A DNA stretch of 64,000 nt from Helicobacter pylori (GCF_016748675.1 NZ_CP051534.1:1054001-1118000), one strand, 5' to 3'; counted from the stretch's first letter, positions 18,189 through 27,373 are shown. A program made the numbers and translations. Notes: generated from the letters alone by a model not told the origin.

Positions 18189-20603
18189 ATGGATGATTTG
18201 CAAGAAATAATGGAAGACTTTTTGATTGAAGCCTTTGAAATGAACGAGCAGTTGGATCAGGATTTAGTGGAATTAGAGCATAACCCTGAAGATTTGGACT
18301 TGCTCAATCGCATTTTTAGAGTCGCTCACACCATTAAAGGCTCTAGCTCATTTTTGAATCTTAATATCCTTACGCACCTCACGCACAACATGGAAGATGT
18401 CTTAAATCGCGCCAGAAAGGGCGAAATTAAAATCACGCCGGATATTATGGATGTCGTGTTGCGCTCCATTGATTTGATGAAAACCTTGCTCGTAACGATT
18501 AGAGACACCGGATCGGATACCAATAACGGCAAGGAAAACGAGATTGAAGAAGCGGTCAAACAGCTTCAAGCCATTACGAGTCAAAATTTAGAGAGTGCTA
18601 AAGAAACTTCAGGGACTAAAGAAACCCCCCAAAAAGAAAATAAAGAAGAAGCAAAAGAAGAAAATAAAGAAAACAAGGCAAAAGCCCCTACTGCAGAAAA
18701 CACCGCAAGCGATAACCCGCTAGCCGATGAGCCGGATTTGGATTATGCTAACATGAGCGCTGAAGAAGTGGAAGCGGAAATTGAACGCCTGCTTAACAAA
18801 CGCCAAGAGGCCGATAAAGAACGAAGAGCCCAAAAAAAACAAGAAGCCAAACAAGAAGTTACCCCAACAAAAGAACCCCCCAAAACAGAAACCCCCAAAG
18901 CCCCTAAAACCGAAACTAAAGCTAAGGCTAAAGCCGATACCGAAGAAAATAAAGCCCCTTCTATTGGCGTGGAGCAAACCGTTAGGGTGGATGTGCGCCG
19001 CTTGGATCACTTGATGAATCTAATCGGCGAACTTGTGTTAGGGAAGAATCGCTTGATTAGAATTTATGGCGATGTGGAAGAACGCTATGATGGGGAAAAG
19101 TTTTTAGAGGAATTAAACCAGGTGGTTTCTTCTATTTCAGCGGTAACGACAGACTTGCAGCTTGCGGTGATGAAAACCCGGATGCAACCAGTGGGCAAAG
19201 TGTTCAATAAATTCCCTCGCATGGTGAGGGATTTGAGCCGGGAATTAGGCAAAAGCATTGAATTGATCATTGAGGGCGAAGAAACCGAGCTTGATAAATC
19301 CATTGTAGAAGAGATTGGCGATCCACTCATCCACATTATCCGCAACTCATGCGATCATGGGATTGAGCCTTTAGAAGAAAGACGAAGGCTTAACAAGCCT
19401 GAAACCGGTAAGGTGCAATTGAGCGCGTATAATGAGGGCAATCACATTGTGATCAAAATCTCTGATGATGGCAAGGGGTTAGACCCTGTGATGCTTAAAG
19501 AAAAAGCGATTGAAAAAGGGGTGATTAGCGAAAGAGACGCTGAAGGCATGAGCGATAGGGAAGCGTTTAACCTCATTTTCAAGCCAGGCTTTTCTACCGC
19601 AAAAGTCGTTTCCAATGTTTCAGGCAGAGGCGTGGGCATGGATGTGGTGAAAACCAATATTGAAAAGCTTAATGGGATCATTGAAATCGATTCAGAAGTG
19701 GGGGTAGGCACGACTCAAAAGCTTAAAATCCCTCTCACTTTAGCTATCATTCAAGCTTTACTCGTGGGCGTTCAAGAAGAATATTACGCTATCCCGCTTT
19801 CTTCAGTTTTAGAAACCGTGCGCATCAGCCAGGATGAAATTTACACCGTTGATGGCAAGAGCGTGTTGCGTTTGAGAGATGAGGTGCTTTCTTTGGTACG
19901 CCTTTCTGATATTTTTAAAGTGGATGCTATTTTAGAATCCAACTCTGATGTGTATGTGGTCATCATTGGCTTGGCTGATCAAAAAATTGGCGTGATTGTG
20001 GATTATTTAATCGGTCAAGAAGAAGTGGTCATTAAATCTTTAGGTTACTATCTTAAAAACACTAGAGGCATTGCTGGCGCTACGGTGAGAGGCGATGGGA
20101 AAATCACTCTTATTGTAGATGTGGGAGCGATGATGGATATGGCAAAAAGCATCAAGGTCAATATCACTACCTTAATGAACGAATCCGAAAACACGAAGAG
20201 CAAAAATTCCCCTAGCGATTATGTCGTCTTAGCGATTGATGACAGCAGCACGGACAGAGCGATTATCCGCAAATGTTTAAAACCATTAGGCATCACGCTT
20301 TTAGAAGCCACTAACGGGTTAGAAGGCTTAGAAATGCTTAAAAATGGCGATAAAATTCCGGACGCTATTTTAGTGGATATTGAGATGCCTAAAATGGATG
20401 GTTACACTTTCGCTTCTGAAGTGCGCAAATACAATAAATTCAAAAACTTGCCCTTGATCGCCGTTACCAGTCGGGTGACTAAAACCGACAGGATGCGCGG
20501 CGTTGAATCCGGCATGACTGAATACATCACCAAACCTTATAGCGGTGAATATTTAACCACCGTAGTGAAGCGCAGCATTAAATTAGAAGGAGACCAATCG
20601 TGA
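18189..20603 (+). CDS. cheA: Chemotaxis histidine kinase CheA with C-terminal receiver (CheAY)
   Basis: An 804-residue chemotaxis kinase. Domain order: Hpt with phosphorylated His47 in FRVAHTIKGSSSF; an acidic then K/E/P-rich linker at about 140-260; dimerisation and ATPase (HRNS.DHGIE-type N box, SDDGKGLDP G1 box, GRGVGMDVVKTNIEKLNG G2 box); a CheW-like regulatory domain from about 525; and an extra receiver domain from about 675 with phospho-aspartate in LVDIEMPKMDGYTF and lysine in YITKPYSGEYL. The CheA-REC fusion is typical of epsilonproteobacteria, where the receiver modulates phosphate flow to CheY. The TGA overlaps the cheW GTG. Confidence 0.97.
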   Translation: MDDLQEIMEDFLIEAFEMNEQLDQDLVELEHNPEDLDLLNRIFRVAHTIKGSSSFLNLNILTHLTHNMEDVLNRARKGEIKITPDIMDVVLRSIDLMKTLLVTIRDTGSDTNNGKENEIEEAVKQLQAITSQNLESAKETSGTKETPQKENKEEAKEENKENKAKAPTAENTASDNPLADEPDLDYANMSAEEVEAEIERLLNKRQEADKERRAQKKQEAKQEVTPTKEPPKTETPKAPKTETKAKAKADTEENKAPSIGVEQTVRVDVRRLDHLMNLIGELVLGKNRLIRIYGDVEERYDGEKFLEELNQVVSSISAVTTDLQLAVMKTRMQPVGKVFNKFPRMVRDLSRELGKSIELIIEGEETELDKSIVEEIGDPLIHIIRNSCDHGIEPLEERRRLNKPETGKVQLSAYNEGNHIVIKISDDGKGLDPVMLKEKAIEKGVISERDAEGMSDREAFNLIFKPGFSTAKVVSNVSGRGVGMDVVKTNIEKLNGIIEIDSEVGVGTTQKLKIPLTLAIIQALLVGVQEEYYAIPLSSVLETVRISQDEIYTVDGKSVLRLRDEVLSLVRLSDIFKVDAILESNSDVYVVIIGLADQKIGVIVDYLIGQEEVVIKSLGYYLKNTRGIAGATVRGDGKITLIVDVGAMMDMAKSIKVNITTLMNESENTKSKNSPSDYVVLAIDDSSTDRAIIRKCLKPLGITLLEATNGLEGLEMLKNGDKIPDAILVDIEMPKMDGYTFASEVRKYNKFKNLPLIAVTSRVTKTDRMRGVESGMTEYITKPYSGEYLTTVVKRSIKLEGDQS

Positions 20604-21097
20604 GCAATCAATTAAAAGATTTATTTGAAAGACAAAAAGAAGCTAATGCAGGTTCCAAACAAGAAGACAATGAAGAAATTTTGCAATTCATCGGCTTTAT
20701 TATCGGCGATGAAGAATACGCCATTCCCATTTTGAATATTTTAGAGATCGTCAAACCCATTGGCTACACACGAGTCCCTGAAACCCCAAACTATGTGCTT
20801 GGCGTGTTCAATTTAAGGGGTAATGTCTTCCCTTTGATCAGTTTGCGTTTAAAGTTTGGCTTGAAAGCTGAAAAGCAAAACAAAGACACTCGTTATTTGG
20901 TGGTGCGTCATAATGATCAGATTGCTGGGTTTTTCATTGATCGCTTAACCGAAGCCATTCGCATCAAGCAAACGGATATTGACCCGGTGCCAGAGACTTT
21001 GAGCGATAACAATAATTTAACTTATGGCATTGGGAAACAAAACGACAGACTCGTAACCATTTTAAGAGTGGAAGAAATCTTAAAAAAAGACTTTTAA
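20600..21097 (+). CDS. cheW: Chemotaxis coupling protein CheW
   Basis: A 165-residue CheW that couples receptors to CheA. Core motifs: FIIGDEEYAIPILNILEIVKPIGYTRVPETP, then YVLGVFNLRGNVFPLISLRLKFG, the standard two-barrel CheW segments. The first about 25 residues are a charged N-terminal tail. It starts at GTG 20600, overlapping the cheA stop in the sequence GTGA, so translation is coupled. It is the last gene of the chemotaxis block; a 257-bp gap follows before the convergent tpx locus. Confidence 0.96.
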   Translation: MSNQLKDLFERQKEANAGSKQEDNEEILQFIGFIIGDEEYAIPILNILEIVKPIGYTRVPETPNYVLGVFNLRGNVFPLISLRLKFGLKAEKQNKDTRYLVVRHNDQIAGFFIDRLTEAIRIKQTDIDPVPETLSDNNNLTYGIGKQNDRLVTILRVEEILKKDF

Positions 21098-21149
21098 AAA
21101 CCTTTCCTATCAAACCCTTATGGGGGCTTTGAAAAAGACTTATTCCATT

Positions 21150-21172
21150 AAAAAGCTTGATTAAAATCAAGC
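21150..21172 (-). terminator. Rho-independent terminator for tpx
   Basis: Read on the minus strand, GCTTGATT and its complement AATCAAGC (21155-21172) form a compact hairpin followed by five Ts (21150-21154). It lies about 180 nt past the tpx stop. On the plus strand no T-run follows, so it does not look like a cheW terminator. Confidence 0.55.
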
Positions 21173-21354
21173 GATAATGTTTGATTGACAACAGAGTCTT
21201 TTTTAATCTTTTCTTTTAAAAATAGCGTGAAACTTTTTTAAACGGGTTAAAAAGAACTTCTCATTTTTTAGTTTTTGTTACCGACACTTTTTAATAAGTG
21301 GGACTTTTTGCGTTGAGATTCACTAAATTGTAGCCCCCTCCTTTTAAGGATTTC

Positions 21355-21856
21355 CTATTCCAACACTTTTAAAAGCGCTTCATAATTGGGCTCTTCTAAA
21401 ATGTTTTGAACGATTTCTTTATAGATAACCACTCCCTTATCATCAAGAACAAACACCGATCGAGCGAGCAAGCCTTGCAAAGAGCCTTTGCCCAACAGCA
21501 CGCCGTAATTTTCCCCAAAAGCCTTATACCTAAAATCGCTTAAGATTCTTAAGTCCTTAATGCCTTCAGCGCCACAAATTTGCCCTTGAGAAAAAGGCAA
21601 GTCCATAGAAATAACGCTAAAAACTCACAGAAGGCAGTTTGCCGACTTGCTCATTGAAGTGCTTGGCTTGGAGCAAGCAAACCGATCCGGTTAAGCTAGG
21701 AAGCGAGCTAACGACTTGAAAACGCACGCCTTGCTTCAACAAATTGACTTCTTGCAAATCGCCATTGACCAATTTCACATCAGGGGCTTTATCGCCCACT
21801 TTCAAGGCTTTCCCTTCTAATTGGTATGTTTCTTCTTTAAAAGTAACTTTTTGCAT
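21355..21856 (-). pseudogene. tpx: Thiol peroxidase Tpx, disrupted by one-base frameshift
   Basis: Two minus-strand frames together give a complete 166-residue atypical 2-Cys peroxiredoxin. The first (21617-21856) ends GKLPSVSF and then a stop; the second (to 21355) continues SVISMDLPFSQGQIC in the +1-shifted frame. The cause is a run of five A on the plus strand at 21619-21623 (five T in the coding strand); removing one restores the frame. Peroxidatic Cys60 is in the first part (TGSVCLLQ) and resolving Cys94 in the second (GQICGAEG), so the truncated 79-residue product could not form the catalytic disulfide. Tpx normally reduces hydrogen peroxide and organic peroxides with thioredoxin. A sequencing error in the short run cannot be excluded. 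Confidence 0.88.
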
Positions 21857-21921
21857 GGTTAAATCCTTTCTAATGAATTGCTATATTTCGTTAGAATAGT
21901 AGCCCATTAAGATTAACTTTT

Positions 21922-21944
21922 AACAAATTTAAAAAGAATTTGTT
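21922..21944. promoter_or_regulatory. Inverted repeat in the tpx-sodB divergent control region
   Basis: Perfect 8-bp arms AACAAATT and AATTTGTT separated by 7 bp, about 65 bp upstream of the tpx start and 135 bp upstream of sodB. Apo-Fur repression of sodB is reported for H. pylori, but this repeat is not a clear Fur box, so its role is unassigned. Confidence 0.35.
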
Positions 21945-22046
21945 TAAAAAGTCGTTTTCATTTTAAAAAACCCCTTAAAATCTACAAAATTTGCATAACG
22001 ATTTAATTTTTAAGAAAAGATTTACCAAAAAGTATTAAAAAATGAT

Positions 22047-22052
22047 TACAAT
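22047..22052 (+). promoter_or_regulatory. Candidate -10 box for sodB
   Basis: TACAAT in TGATTACAATACGG, 27 nt before the sodB ATG, giving a leader of roughly 20 nt. It is followed at a good distance by the strong ribosome-binding site AAGGAGA (22069-22075). Confidence 0.6.
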
Positions 22053-22079
22053 ACGGCTATCTAATCACAAGGAGAAAAC

Positions 22080-22721
22080 ATGTTTACATTACGAGAGTTG
22101 CCTTTTGCTAAAGACAGCATGGGAGATTTTTTAAGCCCTGTAGCGTTTGATTTCCACCATGGGAAACACCATCAAACTTATGTGAATAATTTGAATAACT
22201 TAATTAAAGGCACGGATTTTGAGAAAAGTTCTTTGTTTGATATTTTGACGAAGTCTAGCGGAGGCGTGTTTAATAACGCCGCTCAAATTTACAACCACGA
22301 TTTTTATTGGGATTGCCTAAGCCCCAAAGCGACTGCCCTAAGCGATGAGTTAAAAGGGGCTTTAGAAAAAGATTTCGGATCGTTGGAAAAATTTAAAGAA
22401 GACTTCATTAAGAGCGCGACCACTCTGTTTGGCTCTGGTTGGAATTGGGCAGCGTATAATTTAGACACTCAAAAAATTGAAATCATTCAAACGAGCAACG
22501 CTCAAACCCCAGTTACGGATAAAAAAGTGCCGCTTTTAGTGGTGGATGTGTGGGAGCATGCTTATTATATTGACCACAAAAACGCGCGCCCTGTGTATTT
22601 GGAAAAATTCTATGGGCATATCAATTGGCATTTTGTTTCTCAATGCTATGAGTGGGCGAAAAAAGAAGGCTTAGGCTCAGTGGATTACTACATCAATGAA
22701 TTGGTGCATAAAAAAGCTTAA
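22080..22721 (+). CDS. sodB: Iron superoxide dismutase
   Basis: A 213-residue Fe-SOD that dismutates superoxide to oxygen and hydrogen peroxide. Metal ligands are in recognisable segments: the N-terminal His in DFHHGKHHQTYV, the second His in IYNHDFYWDCL, and Asp/His in VDVWEHAYYIDH. The last 10-15 residues (DYYINELVHKKA) form the C-terminal extension known for H. pylori SodB. The ribosome-binding site AAGGAGA is strong. H. pylori has this single SOD, and apo-Fur represses it. A clear terminator follows immediately. Confidence 0.97.
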   Translation: MFTLRELPFAKDSMGDFLSPVAFDFHHGKHHQTYVNNLNNLIKGTDFEKSSLFDILTKSSGGVFNNAAQIYNHDFYWDCLSPKATALSDELKGALEKDFGSLEKFKEDFIKSATTLFGSGWNWAAYNLDTQKIEIIQTSNAQTPVTDKKVPLLVVDVWEHAYYIDHKNARPVYLEKFYGHINWHFVSQCYEWAKKEGLGSVDYYINELVHKKA

Positions 22722-22735
22722 GCGTTACGGCTATT

Positions 22736-22770
22736 GTGGTTTAAAGGTTTTTAAACCACGCTTCTTTTTT
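22736..22770 (+). terminator. Rho-independent terminator of sodB
   Basis: A 10-bp perfect stem (GTGGTTTAAA at 22736-22745 with TTTAAACCAC at 22750-22759), four-base loop, then GCTTCTTTTTT. It ends two bases before the cmoA start codon. Confidence 0.75.
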
Positions 22771-22772
22771 GA

Positions 22773-23504
22773 ATGAAAGACACTCTGTTTAATCAATCCC
22801 TAAAAAAACGCTTTTGTTTTGATGAGAAAGTCGCTCATGTTTTTGATGACATGCTGGAGCGTTCCATCCCCTATTATTATGAGATGTTGAATCTGGGGGC
22901 GTATTTTATCGCTCAAAATTTAAAAGAAAATATCAATGTTAAGCCCTTGCCTAAGCCCTTGATTTATGATTTGGGTTGTTCTACCGGGAACTTTTTTATT
23001 GCGCTTAACCAACAAATCCAACAAGATATTGAGCTTGTAGGGATTGACAATTCCATGCCCATGCTCAAAAAAGCGCAAGAAAAATTAAAAGATTTTAACA
23101 ATGTCCGTTTTGAATGCATGGATTTTTTAGAGGTTGAGTTTAAAGAAGCGAGCGCGTTTTCATTGCTTTTTGTGTTGCAATTTGTCCGCCCCATGCAAAG
23201 AGAGGTGTTGCTCAAAAAGATTTATAACAGCCTTGCGTTGAATGGGGTTTTATTGGTGGGCGAAAAGATCATGAGCGAGGATCGGATATTGGACAAGCAA
23301 ATGATAGAGCTATACTACCTTTATAAACAAAATCAAGGCTACAGCCACAATGAAATCGCTTTCAAAAGGGAAGCGTTAGAAAATGTGCTTGTGCCTTATA
23401 GTCTAAAAGAAAATATCGCGCTTTTAGAAAGCGTGGGGTTTAAGCATGTGGAAGCGCTGTTTAAATGGGTGAATTTCACGCTGTTGGTCGCTAGAAAAAC
23501 ATGA
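22773..23504 (+). CDS. cmoA: Carboxy-SAM synthase CmoA-like methyltransferase-fold protein
   Basis: A 243-residue SAM-binding protein closely resembling E. coli CmoA over its whole length, from the N-terminal DTLFNQ and [23 protein letters not shown] through [14 protein letters not shown] (SAM loop) and [13 protein letters not shown] to [10 protein letters not shown]. CmoA converts SAM and prephenate to carboxy-SAM, used by CmoB to make the cmo5U34 wobble modification in tRNA. The start at 22773 is supported by alignment with the CmoA N-terminus, yet only a T-run, the end of the sodB terminator, precedes it, with no Shine-Dalgarno. I see no cmoB here, so the function is by homology only. Confidence 0.82.
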   Translation: MKDTLFNQSLKKRFCFDEKVAHVFDDMLERSIPYYYEMLNLGAYFIAQNLKENINVKPLPKPLIYDLGCSTGNFFIALNQQIQQDIELVGIDNSMPMLKKAQEKLKDFNNVRFECMDFLEVEFKEASAFSLLFVLQFVRPMQREVLLKKIYNSLALNGVLLVGEKIMSEDRILDKQMIELYYLYKQNQGYSHNEIAFKREALENVLVPYSLKENIALLESVGFKHVEALFKWVNFTLLVARKT

Positions 23505-23540
23505 GTTTTTTGAAACAATAAATATATAAAACATGAGTTT

Positions 23541-25400
23541 TTAAAAAATATCCACAGGATCCATGTTCACGCTGCAAGGGATATTAGGGGCGGTTTTTAA
23601 AAACGCATGCACGCTTTTGATTAGGCTTAAAGGGTCTTTGGAACGCAATAAAATAAGGTAGCGATAAGAAGAAGCGATTTTTTCAATGGGGGCTTTGAAA
23701 TTAGAGAGCGTTACGCCCTTTTCTAAACACAAAGAAAGGGTTTGAGAGGCTTTTAGGCTCAATTGTTGGGCTTTTTCTTCGTTTTTATGCTTAAACTCCA
23801 ACAAACACAGCCTTGAAAAAGGCGGGTAGAGTTCGCACCTTTCTTGCAATTCGTATTGTAAAAAATCTTCATAATCTTCTAAGAAATTTTCTAACAGATC
23901 CGTTTCGGTGCTTTGAATGAACACTTGGCCAGAAATTTGCCTAGCGCTCCTCCCAGCGATTTGATAAAGTAACGACACGCCTTCTTCTAAAGCCCTGTAA
24001 CTATTGGATTTGATGATATTGTCTATGCCTAAAACAACCGCTAAACTCACTTTAGCGTAATCATGCCCCTTGCTTATCATTTGAGTGCCGATTAAGATAT
24101 TGGTTTTTTGAGCGTTGAAATCGTTTAAAATATTATGGAGTTTTTTTGGAGTGCTGGTGTGATCTTTATCTAAAATCGCTATTTTAGCGCCCTTCAAAAG
24201 GCCTTCCAACTCGTTCAACACTTGCATGGTGCCTATCCTTTTACCCACTAAAACTTCGCTTTGACACTCGTTGCAAATTTTAGGGATAGGGCTTGAAAAA
24301 TGGCAATAATGGCACATGAGTTTGTTGGTTTTTAAATGCAAACTCATATTCACGCTGCAAAAGGGGCATTGAACGCTTTTATAGCAATTTTGACACAGCA
24401 AGGTTTTGAAATTAGCCCTTGTAGGCACAAAAATAATGGCTTGCTCGTTTTTGTCTAGGACTTGTTTTAGCACTTCTAGGAGTTTGGGCGTGATAAAACG
24501 CTCGGTTTTTTCAAAAATAATGTTTTTTTGCGTAGGGGTGTAGCGTCCCTTTAGGCGCACTAAAGCCTTATCTTTAAAGCGTTTGTAACTATTCAAACTT
24601 GGCGTAGCAGAGCCTAAAATCACTTGAATAGGGAATTTATGGGATAAATACAAGCATAAATCCCTAGCGTTATACATAGGGCTTTGATGAGACTTATAAG
24701 AAAAGTCATGCTCTTCATCTACAATGATCAAGCCCAACTCCTTAAGGGGTAAAAACAACGCACTTCGTGTGCCTACCACTAATTTGATTTCTTGCGAATA
24801 AAGCTTTTCTAAAAATTGTTTTTTTTGATTTTGAGAGAGTTTGCTATGCCACAAGCCTAAATTTTCTTTAAAAACCCTTTTAAGGCGTTGTTGCATTTGA
24901 GGGGTGAGGGCGATTTCTGGCACTAACAACAGAGCGCTTTTTTTTTGCCCTAAAGTTTGAGCGATTGCATGCATATAAATCTCGGTTTTTCCGCTGCCCG
25001 TATCGCCAAAGAGCAAGCTTGCTGAATGCTTTTGCAATTCTTTTAAAGCGTTGGTTTGCGTTTGGCTTAAAACATTGAGAGTAGGCTCAATTTTTTCTAA
25101 CCCCACTAAATCGCATTCTTTAAAAGGGGCAAAAAGGCTTAAGACTGAAGAAAGATTAGCCGAGTAATATTGAGCGATAAATGCAGCGAGCTCTATTTGA
25201 AAGGGGAGTAAAAAATAAGGGGTTTTTTCCAATTCTAGGCATTCAAAAGAGGGTTTTGAAACTTCTTCAAGAACGACGCCCAAAAGCGTTTTATTTCTTA
25301 AAGGGATATTGACTAACGCCCCTTTAAGGTGTCGCTCTTTAGAAAAGTAAGTTAAAGGGGGGGTTTTATTTTTTAAAGGAGCGATTAAGTGATAGAACAT
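23541..25400 (-). CDS. priA: Primosomal replication protein N', PriA helicase
   Basis: A 619-residue superfamily 2 DNA helicase that reloads the replisome at stalled forks. Walker A is [16 protein letters not shown], Walker B is [12 protein letters not shown], and motif III is [14 protein letters not shown] zinc module with eight cysteines ([21 protein letters not shown]) sits in the C-terminal half as in all PriA proteins. It is shorter than E. coli PriA (732), mostly at the N-terminal fork-binding domain, which is usual in this group. The start ATG overlaps the end of the upstream small gene by 16 bp. Confidence 0.95.
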   Translation of the reverse strand: MFYHLIAPLKNKTPPLTYFSKERHLKGALVNIPLRNKTLLGVVLEEVSKPSFECLELEKTPYFLLPFQIELAAFIAQYYSANLSSVLSLFAPFKECDLVGLEKIEPTLNVLSQTQTNALKELQKHSASLLFGDTGSGKTEIYMHAIAQTLGQKKSALLLVPEIALTPQMQQRLKRVFKENLGLWHSKLSQNQKKQFLEKLYSQEIKLVVGTRSALFLPLKELGLIIVDEEHDFSYKSHQSPMYNARDLCLYLSHKFPIQVILGSATPSLNSYKRFKDKALVRLKGRYTPTQKNIIFEKTERFITPKLLEVLKQVLDKNEQAIIFVPTRANFKTLLCQNCYKSVQCPFCSVNMSLHLKTNKLMCHYCHFSSPIPKICNECQSEVLVGKRIGTMQVLNELEGLLKGAKIAILDKDHTSTPKKLHNILNDFNAQKTNILIGTQMISKGHDYAKVSLAVVLGIDNIIKSNSYRALEEGVSLLYQIAGRSARQISGQVFIQSTETDLLENFLEDYEDFLQYELQERCELYPPFSRLCLLEFKHKNEEKAQQLSLKASQTLSLCLEKGVTLSNFKAPIEKIASSYRYLILLRSKDPLSLIKSVHAFLKTAPNIPCSVNMDPVDIF

Positions 25401-25621
25401 GATGAGATTTTTTCTAAAAGCTTTTGGAGCTCATTATGCAAATACTCGTTTTGACAACTTTCATGCAAATAATCCTTTAAAAGCTCTAAGGCGTTTAATT
25501 CTTGGTTATGGAAACGCTCCTTTAGGGCGCGTTTCATCTCATCGCTAAAGGTGTTGTTGAGAGAGATTTTATAGCGTTTGCCTAAATAAGTGATTTCTAA
25601 GCTATCGTTTTCTAAAGACAT
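25385..25621 (-). CDS. Small conserved hypothetical protein
   Basis: A 78-residue protein (HP0386 type). The N-terminal part [25 protein letters not shown] looks like a short beta unit followed by helix, and the rest is amphipathic helix. I recognise no domain; a ZapA-like reading was considered but the match is too weak. It sits between a coiled-coil gene (12 bp upstream) and priA (16-bp overlap), which suggests one minus-strand operon and perhaps a role linked to cell division or replication, though that is context only. Confidence 0.6.
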   Translation of the reverse strand: MSLENDSLEITYLGKRYKISLNNTFSDEMKRALKERFHNQELNALELLKDYLHESCQNEYLHNELQKLLEKISSCSIT

Positions 25622-25633
25622 GTTTTTAATGGT

Positions 25634-25864
25634 TTATGACAATAAATCAGAGATTTTGTCATAAAGACCTTGAATGCCCTTATCTTTAGCGCTCAATTCA
25701 TCGTATAAAATAGCGATCTGAATGTCTTTTTCTTCATTTTGCGCATTCAGGGTGGTGTTTGCTTGGCGTAAAGCGTTCAACTCTTCTTCTTGTTTTTTGA
25801 TTTTTTCAATCAATTCATCAATTTTAGCACCCAACTGGTTCAATAAACTTAAAGATTGCATCAT
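25634..25864 (-). CDS. Small coiled-coil protein
   Basis: A 76-residue, almost wholly helical protein (HP0385 type) with heptad spacing through IDELIEKIKKQEEELNALRQANTTLNAQNEEKDIQIAILYDELSA. Its size and coiled-coil nature recall ZapB-like or SlyX-like proteins, but no specific motif separates these. It is the first gene of a minus-strand group leading to priA and is divergent from the SPOR-domain gene. Confidence 0.6.
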   Translation of the reverse strand: MMQSLSLLNQLGAKIDELIEKIKKQEEELNALRQANTTLNAQNEEKDIQIAILYDELSAKDKGIQGLYDKISDLLS

Positions 25865-25949
25865 AAGCCTTTCTATGGTTTTTAAAAGTTATTATATCAA
25901 AGCTATTAAATTATCGCAAAATACCCCTATCCCCTTAAGGTAATACTTT

Positions 25950-26029
25950 TACCATAAAATCAAGCAGCTAAATCCTATTTTTAAGCAATTCTTATGGCGG
26001 TATTTGGTATATTTTTGATTACCATAAAA
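25950..26029. repeat. Two direct copies of TTACCATAAAA in a divergent promoter region
   Basis: TACCATAAAA occurs at 25950-25959 and 26020-26029, both preceded by T, in the 198-bp gap between the coiled-coil gene (minus) and the SPOR-domain gene (plus). An inverted third copy lies near 27475-27485 in the next divergent gap. Possible operator sites; no known regulator assigned. Confidence 0.35.
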
Positions 26030-26062
26030 CAACAAGATAGAGAGCTTGACAGGGAATGATAA

Positions 26063-26809
26063 ATGCAAAAAAGTATATTCAAAATAACTCTGTTGTTGGT
26101 TTTCCTCTTTTTAAGGAATGCTGTTGGTTTAGACGATAAAAAAGCAGCTCCTAAAAGCGTTCAAAATACGCCTAAAAATTTACCCCCTATCCAATTAAGG
26201 CTCGATCAAGCCTATGAATACCTTATCAAAATGTTAGACAATATGGGAAAAAGCACGCAGTATGAGTTCCCCAAAATTAAAGAAATCCTAGAACAAAGCG
26301 AAGAGGAATGGCTAGGAGTCGCCCATGAAGAATGCGTGGCGTTAGTCATGCTAATAAGCCCTAAGGCTTCTATTGAAAACAGCCCGATTTATAAGAATTG
26401 CTATGAAGCTTATGTGAAACAAAGAATCCATGATTTATATGATTTTTATATAGAGGGCAAAAAGGTGAAAAGAAAAATCAAGAAAGCCCATGAGCATGAA
26501 ATGGCCCTCAACAAATCCCAACCCTTAAAAAAAGAACCGCCTAAAAGCGAGAATAAAAAGAGTTTAACAAAACCTAGTTTAAAAGACGCAAAGATCCCTA
26601 AAGGGTATTACTTGCAAATTGGGGCTTTTTTAAATTCGCCCAGTAAGGATTTTTTGCAAACGCTCAAAACTTTCCCTCACCAAATGGAGGAAAAAGACTC
26701 CCTCACGCATTATTTGATTGGCCCTTATAAAACCAAAGAAGAAGCCCTAAAACAGCTTGAAAATGCGGCTAAAAGCTTTAAAAATAAGCCTGCGTTGGTA
26801 GAGAAGTAG
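26063..26809 (+). CDS. Exported SPOR-domain protein
   Basis: A 248-residue protein (HP0384 type) with a signal sequence at residues 1-22 (MQKSIFKITLLLVFLFLRNAVG). Residues about 45-140 are mixed helix with one Cys pair (EECVALVML, KNCYEAYV). Residues 140-175 form a K/P-rich linker, and residues about 178-248 make a SPOR domain (GYYLQIGAFLNSP, DSLTHYLIGPYKTKEEALKQL). SPOR domains bind denuded glycan strands of peptidoglycan at division sites, so a periplasmic wall-associated role is likely. The N-terminal module is unknown to me. It is convergent with the next gene, 15 bp apart. Confidence 0.82.
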   Translation: MQKSIFKITLLLVFLFLRNAVGLDDKKAAPKSVQNTPKNLPPIQLRLDQAYEYLIKMLDNMGKSTQYEFPKIKEILEQSEEEWLGVAHEECVALVMLISPKASIENSPIYKNCYEAYVKQRIHDLYDFYIEGKKVKRKIKKAHEHEMALNKSQPLKKEPPKSENKKSLTKPSLKDAKIPKGYYLQIGAFLNSPSKDFLQTLKTFPHQMEEKDSLTHYLIGPYKTKEEALKQLENAAKSFKNKPALVEK

Positions 26810-26824
26810 TCGTTTTAACTATCC

Positions 26825-27373
26825 TTATTTGAAAATAAATCTATAGTTTGATTGGATTTGATAAAGCCACATGGCTATTAGTGCGACAAACAAACTCGCG
26901 CCCAAAAACACATAGCCTATCATTTTATAAAGGGGGATAAAATTTTTTTGAATTTCTTCTTCTGCAATAATGATTTTAGAAACCCCTAAGCGGTTAGTTG
27001 GGGCGCTGTCTGTGAGGTAAAAGCCCTGTTTTTTAAGCGCAAAATAAGGGGTTTTGATCAAGGCGTCATTTTTAAAAGAGGCCACAAACGCCCCGATATT
27101 AGAAAACTTGACTTTGTTATCCGCATCTAATAAGACAAAGGGGGTGTTTTTGAATCGTTCTTCTAAGGTTTTTAAAGGCTCTAAAGAAGAGGCATTATTG
27201 AGTTCTAAAAGGCTTTTAGCGATCGCATCAGCGGTGTATTGCATGCGTATTTGGGTGTTTTCTAATAGGTTATTTTTCGCATAAAAGAAAAACAACGCTA
27301 ACAAAACCCCCACTAAAAGCAAGGTAGAAAGGGTATAAATGATTAAAAAACGCTTTTTAAAAGAATAGGGCAT
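26825..27373 (-). CDS. Two-TM membrane protein resembling the sensor half of a histidine kinase
   Basis: A 182-residue protein (HP0383 type) with TM1 at about 8-30 (FLIIYTLSTLLLVGVLLALFFFYA), a periplasmic domain of about 110 residues that resembles a short PAS/CACHE-like sensor, and TM2 near 150-172 (MIGYVFLGASLFVALIAMWLYQI). It ends only about ten residues into the cytoplasm with no HAMP, DHp or ATPase domain. I chose ATG 27373 (MPYSFKKRF), which has AAAAGG 6-7 nt upstream; a longer frame from 27409 lacks that. It could be an orphan sensor, a kinase remnant, or a partner for another kinase. Confidence 0.7.
   Translation of the reverse strand: MPYSFKKRFLIIYTLSTLLLVGVLLALFFFYAKNNLLENTQIRMQYTADAIAKSLLELNNASSLEPLKTLEERFKNTPFVLLDADNKVKFSNIGAFVASFKNDALIKTPYFALKKQGFYLTDSAPTNRLGVSKIIIAEEEIQKNFIPLYKMIGYVFLGASLFVALIAMWLYQIQSNYRFIFK

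Noticed and set aside
18781-19014. Lysine/proline-rich open frame within cheA
   Set aside because: It is an out-of-frame reading of the K/E/P-rich linker of cheA; the cheA frame is clearly the real one.
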